From Viridilinea sp964592425 (lineage in GTDB: Bacteria; Chloroflexota; Chloroflexia; Chloroflexales; Chloroflexaceae), in the NCBI GenBank assembly GCA_964592425.1, contig CAZQCG010000009.1, forward strand, positions 62,001-126,000: DNA of 64,000 nt, read 5' to 3'. Both the position numbers and the translations under genes were made by a program. Positions 9,768 to 19,467 of the stretch are shown here, in pieces. Each line of letters opens with the position of its first letter. Within the stretch, counting starts at the first letter, position 1. Under the pieces are notes generated by a model. That model made no database searches. It was not told the origin of the DNA and saw nothing but the letters and a program-made list of their open reading frames with translations.

Positions 9768-10455
9768 CACGCAGCGTCAGATCGCGCACCACGAGTATGC
9801 CCTGCGCGAGGGTGGCGCGCAGCTCGTAGGTAGCCGGGCGCAGGCGTGCGAAGCTGAAGAAGCCGGCCGCGTCGCTCACACGGGGGCGCGGGCGTGCGCC
9901 GGGGGCGACCAGGCGCACCGAGACATTTGCTGCCGCCTGCTGTCCCTGGGTGATGTAGCCATCGAGCGACCAGCGTTCGCCAGGGCGGAGGGTTATGCGC
10001 AGGGTGACCTGGGCCTGGAGCTCGGCGACCACAAAGCTGCGTTCGTGCGCATGGGCGGCTGGCGCGGACGCACGCAGCCCGAACGCCACGCCAGCCGGTG
10101 CCGCGAAGAATGTGGGCAGGGCCAGGCGGCGCGGACGGGCAGGCGAGGACAACGCACGAAACTCCCGTTCCAACTCCGCGTACTCAGCCCGCGCTATGGG
10201 GCTCTGGCGAAGATAGGCGGCCACGCGCAGCTGCTGGTGCTCGCTGGCCTGGCTGGCAATCACATCTACCAGATCCTGCGGATCGGGCCGATCCAGCCCA
10301 TCAAACAGCTGCGTCATCAGGCCGCTGGTGCGCCGAAGTGTATCAAGCTGCTGGCGCAGCGTCGGCGACTGCGCGAGGGCCTGCGCGATATGCGGGAGAT
10401 CCTCGCCCGCCAGATAGGCCAGCAGGTCGCCATCTTCAAAAGTAAAACTATCCAT
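9760..10455 (-). CDS. Putative anti-sigma-like protein with carboxypeptidase-regulatory-like domain
   Basis: The 231-residue protein has no signal peptide and no clear membrane helix. The N-terminal half contains two similar helical segments (about residues 10-45 and 62-98), each with an acidic D..L..YLAGE/VIAS start and an LRQSP or AQSP core. This resembles anti-sigma N-terminal regions but lacks zinc-binding Cys/His. The C-terminal part (about 140-231) is a beta-sandwich of CarboxypepD-regulatory type, with a GFFSFARLRPATYELRATL segment. It sits between the sigma factor gene (80-base gap) and the CHAT gene (overlap). The anti-sigma role is inferred from position. It could instead be the CHAT substrate or only a regulator of it. 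Confidence 0.6.
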   Translation of the reverse strand: MDSFTFEDGDLLAYLAGEDLPHIAQALAQSPTLRQQLDTLRRTSGLMTQLFDGLDRPDPQDLVDVIASQASEHQQLRVAAYLRQSPIARAEYAELEREFRALSSPARPRRLALPTFFAAPAGVAFGLRASAPAAHAHERSFVVAELQAQVTLRITLRPGERWSLDGYITQGQQAAANVSVRLVAPGARPRPRVSDAAGFFSFARLRPATYELRATLAQGILVVRDLTLRDE

Positions 10456-10535
10456 AAAAAAACCTTGGCAGATGAGCGGCGAAGGTACGCCTGGTCTGGA
10501 TCAACCGTCGCGGGAGCTGCTTTCCATGGTGCAAG

Positions 10536-11216
10536 CTACGCCTCCAGCATCTCGCGCACCTCGGGAAGCGCCGCCAGCAGTCTGACAGCCTGCTCGATCA
10601 AGCGGTAGACCTCAGATCTCGTCAGGCCCATAGTCTCAGCGATCTCTGCGGGCGGCTGGCCAAGGGCAAAGCGGCGACGGAACGTCTCGCGGTGGGCGGG
10701 CGTCGGCAGCAGCTCCAGGTAGCGCTCGAGGCGCATGCGGCGCTCGACGGCATCGCTCGGCAGCGGGGCGGGCGGCTCATAGCCGGTCGCCTCGCGCAGC
10801 GCCTCGAGTGACTCAGCGGTCGAGCGGCGGGCGGCGAGGGTCTTGAGCGTGCTGGAGCAGGTCAGGGCGAGGTAGGCCATGAAGGCTGGGAAATGCGTGA
10901 CCTGGAAGGGCGGCTCGCCGTAGTAGAGGCGCTGGAACAGGCGCATGGCCACCTCCTGTTGCAGCTCTTCGCGGGCATCGGGGGGGGCAGTGCGGTGGCG
11001 GCGGCGGATGGTGAGCGCGATCAGCGGCAGCAGCGCGGCGAAGGCTGCCTTGTCGCGGGCGGCGGCGCGGCGAACGATCTCGAGGCAGCCGGCGCTCTCC
11101 TGAGGCGCGGGGTCACGCCGGTAGCGTGCCTGCTCTTCGGCGCAGTGGCGCTCAAGCTCGGCAATCGGCAGCGTCGCGAGGGGCGGGCTGGCGGGCGATT
11201 GTGATGTGCTCATGGG
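10536..11216 (-). CDS. RNA polymerase sigma-70 family (ECF-like) sigma factor
   Basis: A region-2-like segment (about residues 45-125; ARDKAAFAALLPL then EELQQEVAMRLFQRL) is followed by a linker. Region 4 is at about 165-215, with the HTH PPAEIAETMGLTRSEVYRLIEQ. It is probably the dedicated sigma factor of the downstream anti-sigma-like, CHAT and kelch genes, with all four on the minus strand. The ATG at 11216 was chosen because the reading frame upstream runs into the duplicated 5' region. A second copy of the same start codon and codons lies at 11316 and is out of frame by one base. If that base is an error, the protein begins 34 codons further upstream. Confidence 0.8.
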   Translation of the reverse strand, partial: PMSTSQSPASPPLATLPIAELERHCAEEQARYRRDPAPQESAGCLEIVRRAAARDKAAFAALLPLIALTIRRRHRTAPPDAREELQQEVAMRLFQRLYYGEPPFQVTHFPAFMAYLALTCSSTLKTLAARRSTAESLEALREATGYEPPAPLPSDAVERRMRLERYLELLPTPAHRETFRRRFALGQPPAEIAETMGLTRSEVYRLIEQAVRLLAALPEVREMLEA

Positions 11217-11346
11217 GTGACAGAGCCTCAAAATCCGATCCGTGCAGTGGCGCTCAAGCTCGGCAATCGGCAGCGTCGCGAGGGGGGGGGCTAGCGGGCG
11301 ATTGTGATGTGCTCATGGGGTGACAGAGCCTCAAAATCCGATCCGT
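11142..11346. repeat. Tandem duplication covering the start of the sigma factor gene
   Basis: The 102 bases at 11142-11243 are repeated at 11244-11346 as 103 bases with a few substitutions and one extra base, near a run of 10 G (11282-11290). The unit includes the start codon, the first 25 codons and the immediate upstream sequence. The second copy encodes only a 20-codon open frame (ATG at 11316) ending in TGA. Confidence 0.85.
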
Positions 11347-11357
11347 TCACGAGAATA

Positions 11358-11367
11358 AGCATAGCAC
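11358..11367 (-). promoter_or_regulatory. Candidate extended -10 promoter of the sigma/CHAT operon
   Basis: The minus strand reads GTGCTATGCT, close to the GTGCTATACT seen at other promoters here. No good -35 is visible 17 bases upstream. Transcription from it would give a leader of about 135 bases containing the duplicated false start. Confidence 0.35.
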
Positions 11368-11571
11368 ACGCCGATAACCAGAACCCGCCCCTGTCCATAG
11401 CGGAGCGGCACCTGTACACATCCCCATGGAAAACGTCGCAGCGGCGGGTTGTCTCTCTCGGAAGCCGGAGAGCAATGGAGCAACAGACAGCTATGGCACC
11501 CACCTCAACGATAGATCCCGGCGGCGGCAACTGCGGCAACGGCGGCAAGGGCTAAGGAGCGACAGGCGCCC

Positions 11572-12042
11572 ATGATGACATCCCACCCCGATACCCTGTT
11601 GACGCCGCGTGAACACGACGTGATGAACCTGGTGGCCCGTGGAGAGAGTGACGGCAGGATCGCCCTCTTGCTTGGTATCGCGCCGTGGACGGCCCTGCAC
11701 TACGTGCGCCACGCCTGCGTGAAGCTCGGCGCGGCGAACCGTGCGGCGGCAGCGGTGCGCTACGCCGGGCGCTACTGGCCGCCTCCCACCGCGGATGCGG
11801 CAGAGCGCCACCAGCTCCTGAGCCCCCAGGAGGGCCGGGTGCTCGATCTGATCGCCGAGGGGCTAACGGATCAGCAGATCGGCGCACAGCTGAACGTAAC
11901 CGTCTCTACCATCAGGCAGCACCTGCTGAACGCTCGCCGCAAGCTGGGTGTGCCCAACCGCACCGCAGCAGCGGTGGAGTACTACCGCCAGGCAAGACTC
12001 TTGTCTCATATGAAAAAGACAGGTAGCGACGAGGCGGGATGA
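11572..12042 (+). CDS. Tandem LuxR-type HTH protein
   Basis: The 156-residue protein consists of two GerE/LuxR-type helix-turn-helix domains and nothing else. The first spans residues 9-65 (LTPREHDVMNLVARGESD, then IALLLGI). The second spans 83-145 (LSPQEGRVLDLIAEGLTDQQ, then IGAQLNVTVSTIRQHLLNAR). There is no receiver, PAS or ATPase region. AAGGAG at 11554 precedes the ATG pair. It is divergent from the sigma factor operon and lies upstream of the M23/cohesin gene, so it may control either side. The first domain departs more from the consensus recognition helix (APWTALHYVRHA). Confidence 0.8.
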   Translation: MMTSHPDTLLTPREHDVMNLVARGESDGRIALLLGIAPWTALHYVRHACVKLGAANRAAAAVRYAGRYWPPPTADAAERHQLLSPQEGRVLDLIAEGLTDQQIGAQLNVTVSTIRQHLLNARRKLGVPNRTAAAVEYYRQARLLSHMKKTGSDEAG

Positions 12043-12134
12043 GTCCTACGCTAGGAGGGGCACCCCGCGCCCTAGATCGTCCAGCGCATCTATACCTTAC
12101 CGCTGCGCCGCAGTGATCACAGGAAGGATCTTCC

Positions 12135-15100
12135 ATGAACCGCCCAAGCACCCTTCGCAACCTGGCGAACCTCGTGGCGCTGCTGATTGTGGCATTGCTG
12201 CTCATGCCGCTGACTGGCCAGGCCGCCGCTGCTGTAGTGAGTTCATCTGTAGAACAGACAGGCACTCTGGCCGATGCAGTTGCGAGTACGCTAGCTGAGC
12301 AACTTGCTCCACAACCACTGCCCGCGATCATCGTGTCGGATATCCAATATGTAGACAACTGGGCCTTTGGGAACGTGGTTGCCCGGGCCTCCCTGGACAG
12401 CGATGCAAGCCCGCGCACCTGGCTGTTTCTTGCGCAGCAGCGGAAACCGCAAGGCTGGGATGTAGCTCTCGACATAGACCCAAACTTTACGCAATGGGTC
12501 ATGCTGGCCCCTCCTGGTCTGCTCAGCAAAGATGCGCAGCGCGTCCTTGGTCCTTCAATATCCCTCCAGGGTGACGGATCTGGGGAGCTAAGCCTGCCCT
12601 GGTTGACTGGTGAGACTTGGTTTCTGACTAGTGGACCCCATATTGCCGTGGATAAAACGGTTCGCAATGCCCTCGACTTTGCGGGCGGCAGCGGGAAGAT
12701 TGTCGCCGCTCGTGATGGTGTTGCCTACTACAGCTCTTCCTGCCCGAACTATATTAGGATTGAGCACGGTGGTGGCTGGAAGACGACGTACTACCACGCA
12801 ATCAATATCGCCGTCGGCTATGGGCAATCAGTGTCACGGGGCCAATTTCTAGGAAATATCTCAGCCCAGGCCGGGTGCGGCGGGAGTGCGACTGGTCCTC
12901 ATGTTCATTTTGCGACCTATCTGAACAATGTAGATAAGGCGATGCACGGCCTCGATATTGGGGGCTGGACGGTAGAGAATGGCTCAACGGCCTATGTCGG
13001 CTGCATGATCCGTGTGCGTGATGGTTCACGTCAGTGCTCATCTAATGGCCAGATCTACAACGATGGTTCCATTGGAAGCGGCACCCCTCCCAACCGCCCA
13101 CCCAACCCGCCCTCGCTCGTCTCCCCCGCCGATGGTGCCCGATCCTCCAGCGGCAGCCTCACGCTGACCTGGAGCGACAATGGCGACCCGGACAATCAGC
13201 CGCGCAACTACCGCGACTATGCTGTCGAGGTCTATCGCGATGGGACAAAGGTTACCGAGAGCGGCTGGATAAATAGTACGAGTTGGACCGTGCCGAACCT
13301 CAATGTCGGCACCTACGAGTGGAGCGTCAAATCCGGCGATGGCGTGGCCGCGAGCGATTGGCCTACACGCTGGCGCTTCACCATAGGTGATGCCCCGCTG
13401 GAGATCCTCTGCGATAATAGGGATGGGTGTTTCAGCAAGTATGAGTCGGCTGGATCCTGGGGGGTGGTGCAAGATAGTAGTACCTTCAACGGGCACGCCT
13501 ACTGGACCTACAACACCCAGAACCAGGCCCTTGACTGGGGCAAGTGGCAGCCCACCCTGCCCTTCGCTGGCACCTACGATGTGTACGTCTGGTATCCGGC
13601 GCTGACCTCGGCGACGGGCTCGGTCACCTACAAGGTGCATCACGCCACTGGCGACACCAATGTTGCCTGGAGCCAGGCCGCGAACGCAGGGAGGTGGAAT
13701 AAGCTCACCAGCGTCCGCTGCAGCGTAGGCTCGTCCTGCTATGTGCAGATCACCGACAGCACCTCCGAGGGTACCAGTTCGCGCCGAGTCGGCATCGACG
13801 CGGTCAAGTTTGTGCTCACCGCAAATTCGCAGGTCTCCCTCTCACCCTTGCAGGTCGCCCATGGCGTGAGTCAGCAACAGAACGCGAGTGGTTTCACGCC
13901 AAATGGCCCGCTGTTCCTCTCCATTCGCCTGCCAAACGGTGTCTACCATGAGGAGAATTTGCGTGCCGATACGAGCGGTAACTTTGCTCGGCTGTATACC
14001 ATGCCTACCAATGCCCAGATCGGAGCATATACCTACCGCATACAGGACGTTGCCAGTGGCGTATGGAGTAACACGGTCAATTACACCGTTGTTGCAAGCA
14101 CCTACACCATCACAGGGCGCGTCGCTGACGCCAGTGGCACGGGCCTCAGCGGCGTGATGATCAGCGATGGCACGCGCACCACGACGACCGNNNNNNNNNN
14201 NNNNNNNNNNNNNNNNNNNNNNNNNNNNNNNNNNNNNNNNNNNNNNNNNNNNNNNNNNNNNNNNNNNNNNNNNNNNNNNNNNNNNNNNNNTACAGCCTGA
14301 GCGGGCGGGTGGCGACCGGCAGCGGCACGGGCCTCAGCGGCGTGATGATCAGCGATGGCACGCGCACCACGACGACCGACGCCAGTGGCAACTATACGCT
14401 CAGCGGCGTCCCGGCTGGCAGCTACACGCTGACGCCCAGCAAGAGCGGCTACAGCTTCAGCCCGGCCAGCCTGAGCGTCACCGTCAGCGGCAATCTGAGC
14501 GCCCAGAACTTCACGGCCAGCCCGCTCACCTACAGCCTGAGCGGGCGGGTGGCGACCGGCAGCGGCACGGGCCTCAGCGGCGTGACGATTAGCGACGGGG
14601 CGCGCAACGGCGTCACCGATGCCACCGGCACCTACACGATCAGCAATGTGCCCGCCGGAACCTACACGCTGACGCCCAGCCGCAGTGGCTACAGCTTCAA
14701 CCCCGCGTCGCTCAGCGTGAGTGTCAGCGGCAACGTCACCGGGCGCAACTTCACTGGTACGCCGCTCACCTACAGCCTGAGCGGGCGCGTGGCCGACGCC
14801 AGCGGCACGGGCCTCAGTGGCGTGACCATCAGCGACGGCACGCGCACTGCCACCACCGACGCCAGCGGCAACTACACGCTCAGCGGTATCCCCGCCGGCA
14901 GCTATACGCTCACGCCCAGCAAGAGCGGCTACAGCTTCAGCCCGGCCAGCTTGAGCGTCACCGTCAGCAGCAACCTGACCGGACGCAACTTCACCGCCAC
15001 GCCCACGTCTCCAGAAACCGGCGTGTCCCTGGCGGTCGTGCCCGCGTCCACGACGCTCTCGGTCGGCGGCACGCTGAGTGTCACCCTGGAAGTGCGCAGC

Positions 15101-16378
15101 GCCACCCAGCCGATCGACGGCGCGGCCTTCTTCCTCGACTTCGACCCGACCGTCCTGGAGGTTCTCGCCGTGACCCCCGGCACCGCGCTTCCGCTTGAGC
15201 TGATCTGGACGACTAACAATTCGACTGGCCAGCTCGACCTCGTGCGCGGCGCGCTCGTCACCCCCTTCCCCCAGGGCACCTTCCCGCTGGCCACCGTCAC
15301 CTTCCGCGCTCGGCAGGCCGCGCCCGACGGCACCTCGTTGGGCATCAGTCGCACCGCCGCCCGCCAGAGCGATGTGACCTCTGCTGGCATCTCCGTGCTA
15401 GGGCCGCTGGTTCCCGCCACGCTTATCGTGCGCGAGGGGCTGGCACTCAATGTGGATGTGCAGCTCGAAGGCCGCCCGGCGGCCCCCAGCCCGCGCTGGA
15501 GCGTGCCGCTCTCGGTCACGCTGAGCCTGGCTGGCACCACAACCACGGCCTATCAGGCCGCCCCGACCACCGACCAGTCCGGGCGCTTCCGGCTGGATGG
15601 AATTACCCCCGGCACCTATACCCTCAGCGTGAAGCACCCGCAGACGCTGCGCGTGCAGGTCAGCCAGGCGCTCAGCGGGCTTGAGGCGAGCGTTGCCATC
15701 GGGCCGCTGCCGTCGGGCGACGCGAACAACGACAATCGGATCTCCGTGCTCGACTTCTCGTTGCTGGCCAGCACCTTCGGGCGCAGCAGCGGCAGCGCCG
15801 GTTACGATGGGCGGGCCGATTTCAATGGCGATAGCCTGATCAGTCTGCTCGACTTCTCGCTGCTCTCGAAGAACTTCGGCCGCGCCGGGGCCGCCGCCCC
15901 CGCCGCTGCGCTCGCCGCCGCCCCCAGCGCACAGGTGCTCGCCCAGGTCGTGCGCGACCTCACAGCAGGGGAGACCTTCACTCTGGATGTGGCGGTGAAC
16001 GCGCCGGACACGGGGATTGATGCGGCCGCCGTCACGCTTGACTTCGACCCGACGCTGCTCGAAGTGCTGGCGGTGACGGGTGATCCGAGCCTGGAGCTCA
16101 CGCTTCAGCAGGTGGTCGATAACGCGGGCGGGCGCATGATGCTGGCGCGCGGCACACTTGAGCCGCAGCTCCCCACGGGTCAGGTAAGCCTCGCACGCAT
16201 CCAGTTGCGGGCGCGCACGCAGGCCGCCGCAGCCCAGATCACACTGGTGGATGACGGCGACCTGGGCCAGAGTGCGGTCACGGCAGGCGGGCAGGCGCTG
16301 CCGCTGGCGGCAGCAGATTGGCGGCTCACGGTGAGCAATGGGAACCATTCCAGCTACCTACCGCTGATCATCCAGTGA
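12135..16378 (+). CDS. Secreted M23 peptidase with CnaB-like repeats, cohesin and dockerin modules
   Basis: The gene is interrupted by 100 N at 14191-14290, and the reading phase changes across the gap because its length is arbitrary. From the N-terminus there is a signal peptide (residues 1-33, LIVALLLMPLTGQAAAA) and an M23/LytM-type metallopeptidase domain with YYHAIN and GPHVHF (His 256 and 258). An Fn3-like segment follows (about 320-415), and then a golvesin-like domain (about 420-560, ending RRVGIDAVKF). Next are at least four 80-residue CnaB/carboxypeptidase-regulatory-like repeats on both sides of the gap, a cohesin-like domain (about 15020-15420), a Pro-linked beta domain and a duplicated dockerin EF-hand pair (about 15718-15880, DANNDNRIS and DFNGDSLIS). 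A second cohesin-like domain (about 15960-16340) precedes the end, HSSYLPLIIQ. GGAAGGA precedes the ATG. It is likely a cell-surface cell-wall hydrolase. Confidence 0.8.
14191..14290. other. Assembly gap (100 N) in the CnaB-like repeats
   Basis: The placeholder sits exactly within a tandem repeat. The flanking sequences at 14118-14190 and 14310-14378 are almost identical, so one or more repeat units have probably been lost. Confidence 0.95.
14291..15010. repeat. 240-base tandem repeats encoding CnaB-like modules
   Basis: Three units begin at 14291, 14531 and 14771 with the same TACAGCCTGAGCGGGCG start, exactly 240 bases (80 codons) apart. A fourth, partial unit precedes the gap at 14101-14190. 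Each encodes the pattern YSLSGRVA..SGTGLSGV, followed by PAGSYTLTPSKSGYSF. Confidence 0.9.
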
Positions 16379-16394
16379 ACCACGAGGTCCATTA

Positions 16395-19163
16395 ATGCGC
16401 AGTCATCAACACCCCGGCCATCACTCGCTGCCCGTTCTGATCTTAGGTCTAGTGATACTTGCGAGTATCACCTTCCCGCTGGCCAGGCTTATCGCCGCGC
16501 CAGCAGTGACTCTCAACCTGGTACCATCGACTCTTACGATGGTACCAGGCGAGACAATCACGGTGACGATTGAGGTGCAGGCCGGTGTGCAGCCAATCGA
16601 TGGCGTCGCGGCCTACGTGGATTTTGACCCTGCCCGCTTTCAGGTGACCGGGGTCAACCCTGGGGCGGCGTTGCCGTTCCAGTTGGTGAGCCAGATTGAT
16701 AACGCGGTCGGCACGCTCGACCATGTGCGTGGAGCGCTGGTGTCACCCTACCCAAATGGCACCTTTACGCTGGCGACATTTCAGTTGCGTGCGCTCGGGG
16801 TTCCGGGGGCGAGCACGCTTAGCTTTAACCTGGGCGTTCCCTCGCTCGTGCGCCAGAGCGACGTGACAGCGAGCGGAGCCTCGGTGCTTGGCTCGGTCTC
16901 TTCGCTGACCGTGCAGATTAGTGACCCAAGCTCGCCGACGGCGACCAACACCGCGACGGCGACCAATACCGCAACGCCGACTAACACCGCGACGCCGACC
17001 AATACGCCCACCGCCACACCGACACGCACACCGACGCCGACCAACATACCCACCGCCACGGCGACGCCGACCAACACGCCCACGGCCACGGCGACGGCGA
17101 CGAATACGCCCACGGCGACGCCGACCAACACGCCTACCGCCACGGCGACGGCGACGAATACGCCCACGGCGACGGCGACGAACACGCCCACGGCGACGGC
17201 GACGAACACGCCCACCGCCACCCCGGCGATCTACCGGGTCGGCGGGCGGGTGACCAGTGCCGGTACTGGTCTGGCGGGGGTGACGATCACAGACGGCACG
17301 CGCAGCACGACCACGGGCGCGGATGGGAGCTATATCCTCACCGGCCTGCCGCCGGGCAGCTTCACCCTGATACCTTCACGCAGTGGCTATACCTTTACCC
17401 CCCTCGCACGGGCGATCACGGTCAATGGCGACCTGGCGGGTCAGGACTTCACGGCTACGCCTGACGAGCCGCCTCAGGGCGAGTTGATCCAGTCAGTTAC
17501 GCCGCGTGAGGGGCCAGCCGGCCAGGCGACGCAGATCACCGTGACTGGCAGCGGCTTCAGTACTACCGCGCCGCCGGTTGCCAATCTGCTTGGACTGGGC
17601 GGCACCTTCGCCCTGAGCGAGATCCGCGTTCAGAGTAGCAGCAGCTTTCTGGCCACCGTGCCGGCCAGCCTGCCCGCAGGCAGCTACGACCTGTTTGTCA
17701 GCAGCAATGGGCGCAGCGCCACCCTGCCCAACGCCTTTACGGTCGTGGCGAGCGTCCCACAGATCCGCAGCCTCCAGCCCGAGGCGGCGGCGAACGACCA
17801 GGCCAGCGAGTTGATCGTCGAGGGGGCCAACTTCGCCGAGGGAGCCAGTGTGCGCCTGGGGGCGAGCACCCTCAGCAGCCAGCGCCTCAACACTGGCCTG
17901 CTGCTGGCCGAGGTGCCGGCGGGGCTCACTCCCGGCCTCTATGATCTGGTGGTGATTAACCCCGGCGGCAGCCAGGCCAGCCTGGCCGGGGCCTTCACGG
18001 TGCGGGATGCAAGCGCGGCCCGCGATGACCTCTTCAGCAGTAGCGAGCAACTCTGGCTGGCTCCGCAGGTGCCACGAGCCGGCGAGCCCTTCCAGATCGG
18101 TTTGCTGGTGCAGCGTGACGGCGGCACCTCCACCCTCGAAAACGTAGCGGTCACCTTCCGGCGCGACTCGGCCACTGGCCCGCTGCTCAGCACGGCCAGA
18201 CTATCCTTCCTCGACCCGTCCTCCTCCGGCGAGACGACCCCGCTCAGCCTGATTCTGACTGGTGCCGGGCAGGTGACGCTCTATGCGATCATCGACCCGG
18301 AGGGCATGATCGCCGAGACTGACCGCAGCAACAATGTGGTCAGCCGCACCATCCTGCTGCTGCCGGCTGCCGCCGACCGCACGCCTCCGCGGGTGACCGC
18401 CCTGGGCATCAATGGCGGGAATGGCAGCACGGTGGTGCAGCGCGAGCTGAGCCTGGATGTCACGGCGGAGGATCCGCCGCCGAACGCGAGCGGGGTACGG
18501 GCAGCGCATACGATCGAGTATGTCTACCAGCCAGCAGTCCAGCGCTGGGTGCCGATCGCCCAGTCGGGCTGGCTGGGCTACAGCCAGACGCCGGAGCACT
18601 ACCGCTGGACCTTGAGCCCACTGGCGGGGGTGCATTACCTGCAGGTGCGGGCACGTGACAACGCCAACAACCTCTCGCTGGGACGGGCACGCATGGTCAC
18701 CTACGAGGGGGTGAACGATCTTCTGGCGCGCCAGCAGACGCGGATCTACCGCTACGAACTAGTGGCGGGCCAGGAGTTCCGGGTGAATGTGGACGTGCAA
18801 AGCGGTGACGCCGATCTGTACGTCTGGTCGCCGCAGGCCGGGGCAGCGGTACGGGTGAGCAACCTGGCCGGGAGCGCCGACGAGCAGATCGTCATCCCGG
18901 CCAGTGCAGTCGTGGCAGGCCTCTACCAGGTGGAGGTCTACGGCTACAGCGCGAGCACGTACCGGCTGACGACGGCGATTGGACCCGCCCCGGCAGGGCT
19001 GGCCGAAGCGATCCAGGGCGGGGTAGCGGAGACGAAGCCCGTGCCGACGGAGCCGCTGGTGGCCCTGGCCGCCGTGCCGGACGAGCGGGTGGGCAGTGTG
19101 CCCCCGCCCGACGACGGCGGGACGACCGACTCTCGCATCTACCTGCCCTTCGTACGGCGATAG
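16395..19163 (+). CDS. Secreted cohesin / IPT / CARDB / PPC surface protein
   Basis: The signal peptide (residues 1-35) is followed by a cohesin-like domain (about 36-175) closely related to the first cohesin-like domain of the preceding gene. A Thr/Pro-rich linker of TNTPTAT type (about 176-277) and one CnaB-like module (279-345) follow. Two IPT/TIG domains (about 355-535), a CARDB-like domain (545-645) and a PPC-like domain near 770-870 come next. The protein ends DSRIYLPFVRR. It begins 16 bases after the M23 gene and is probably cotranscribed with it. The likely role is extracellular binding or adhesion, possibly docking to the dockerin module of its neighbour. No catalytic domain was recognised. 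Confidence 0.8.
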   Translation: MRSHQHPGHHSLPVLILGLVILASITFPLARLIAAPAVTLNLVPSTLTMVPGETITVTIEVQAGVQPIDGVAAYVDFDPARFQVTGVNPGAALPFQLVSQIDNAVGTLDHVRGALVSPYPNGTFTLATFQLRALGVPGASTLSFNLGVPSLVRQSDVTASGASVLGSVSSLTVQISDPSSPTATNTATATNTATPTNTATPTNTPTATPTRTPTPTNIPTATATPTNTPTATATATNTPTATPTNTPTATATATNTPTATATNTPTATATNTPTATPAIYRVGGRVTSAGTGLAGVTITDGTRSTTTGADGSYILTGLPPGSFTLIPSRSGYTFTPLARAITVNGDLAGQDFTATPDEPPQGELIQSVTPREGPAGQATQITVTGSGFSTTAPPVANLLGLGGTFALSEIRVQSSSSFLATVPASLPAGSYDLFVSSNGRSATLPNAFTVVASVPQIRSLQPEAAANDQASELIVEGANFAEGASVRLGASTLSSQRLNTGLLLAEVPAGLTPGLYDLVVINPGGSQASLAGAFTVRDASAARDDLFSSSEQLWLAPQVPRAGEPFQIGLLVQRDGGTSTLENVAVTFRRDSATGPLLSTARLSFLDPSSSGETTPLSLILTGAGQVTLYAIIDPEGMIAETDRSNNVVSRTILLLPAAADRTPPRVTALGINGGNGSTVVQRELSLDVTAEDPPPNASGVRAAHTIEYVYQPAVQRWVPIAQSGWLGYSQTPEHYRWTLSPLAGVHYLQVRARDNANNLSLGRARMVTYEGVNDLLARQQTRIYRYELVAGQEFRVNVDVQSGDADLYVWSPQAGAAVRVSNLAGSADEQIVIPASAVVAGLYQVEVYGYSASTYRLTTAIGPAPAGLAEAIQGGVAETKPVPTEPLVALAAVPDERVGSVPPPDDGGTTDSRIYLPFVRR

Positions 19164-19238
19164 GAGCTTGTCCGAGTAGACCGCATTGCTGGCACAATTG
19201 CAAAGGTAGGCAGGAGAGAGTGCGTATGCATCTTCTGA

Positions 19239-19266
19239 TTGATCATCTGGACTTCGGAGATATAAT
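19239..19266 (+). promoter_or_regulatory. Candidate promoter of the PPC-repeat gene
   Basis: TTGATC at 19239-19244 and TATAAT at 19261-19266 are separated by 16 bases in an AT-rich island of the 304-base intergenic region. The next gene starts at 19468. Confidence 0.45.
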
Positions 19267-19358
19267 ATACATATTCAGCCAATATTCCTCATATCCTCCT
19301 GTCCACAAACCCTTCAGTGCCCGTTTCTGCACCGGCTACGGCAGGACGTTCATTGGCC

Positions 19359-19384
19359 AGGAGCCTCCCGCTACGCAGGCTCCT
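19359..19384. repeat. Intergenic hairpin
   Basis: AGGAGCCT (19359-19366) pairs with AGGCTCCT (19377-19384) around a 10-base loop. It lies in the leader of the PPC-repeat gene if the promoter at 19261 is used. The rest of 19164-19467 shows no gene. Confidence 0.4.
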
Positions 19385-19467
19385 CCCATGCGCTTTCGCA
19401 AGAGCGCCGTCACACACGCTGCCCGGTCTCCACCCGTGGTGTATAAGGTGTATAAGATGAGGATCGC

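Noticed and set aside
14291..15010. Regular 240-base repeats considered as a mobile element
   Set aside because: They encode in-frame protein modules and have no terminal inverted repeats or transposase.
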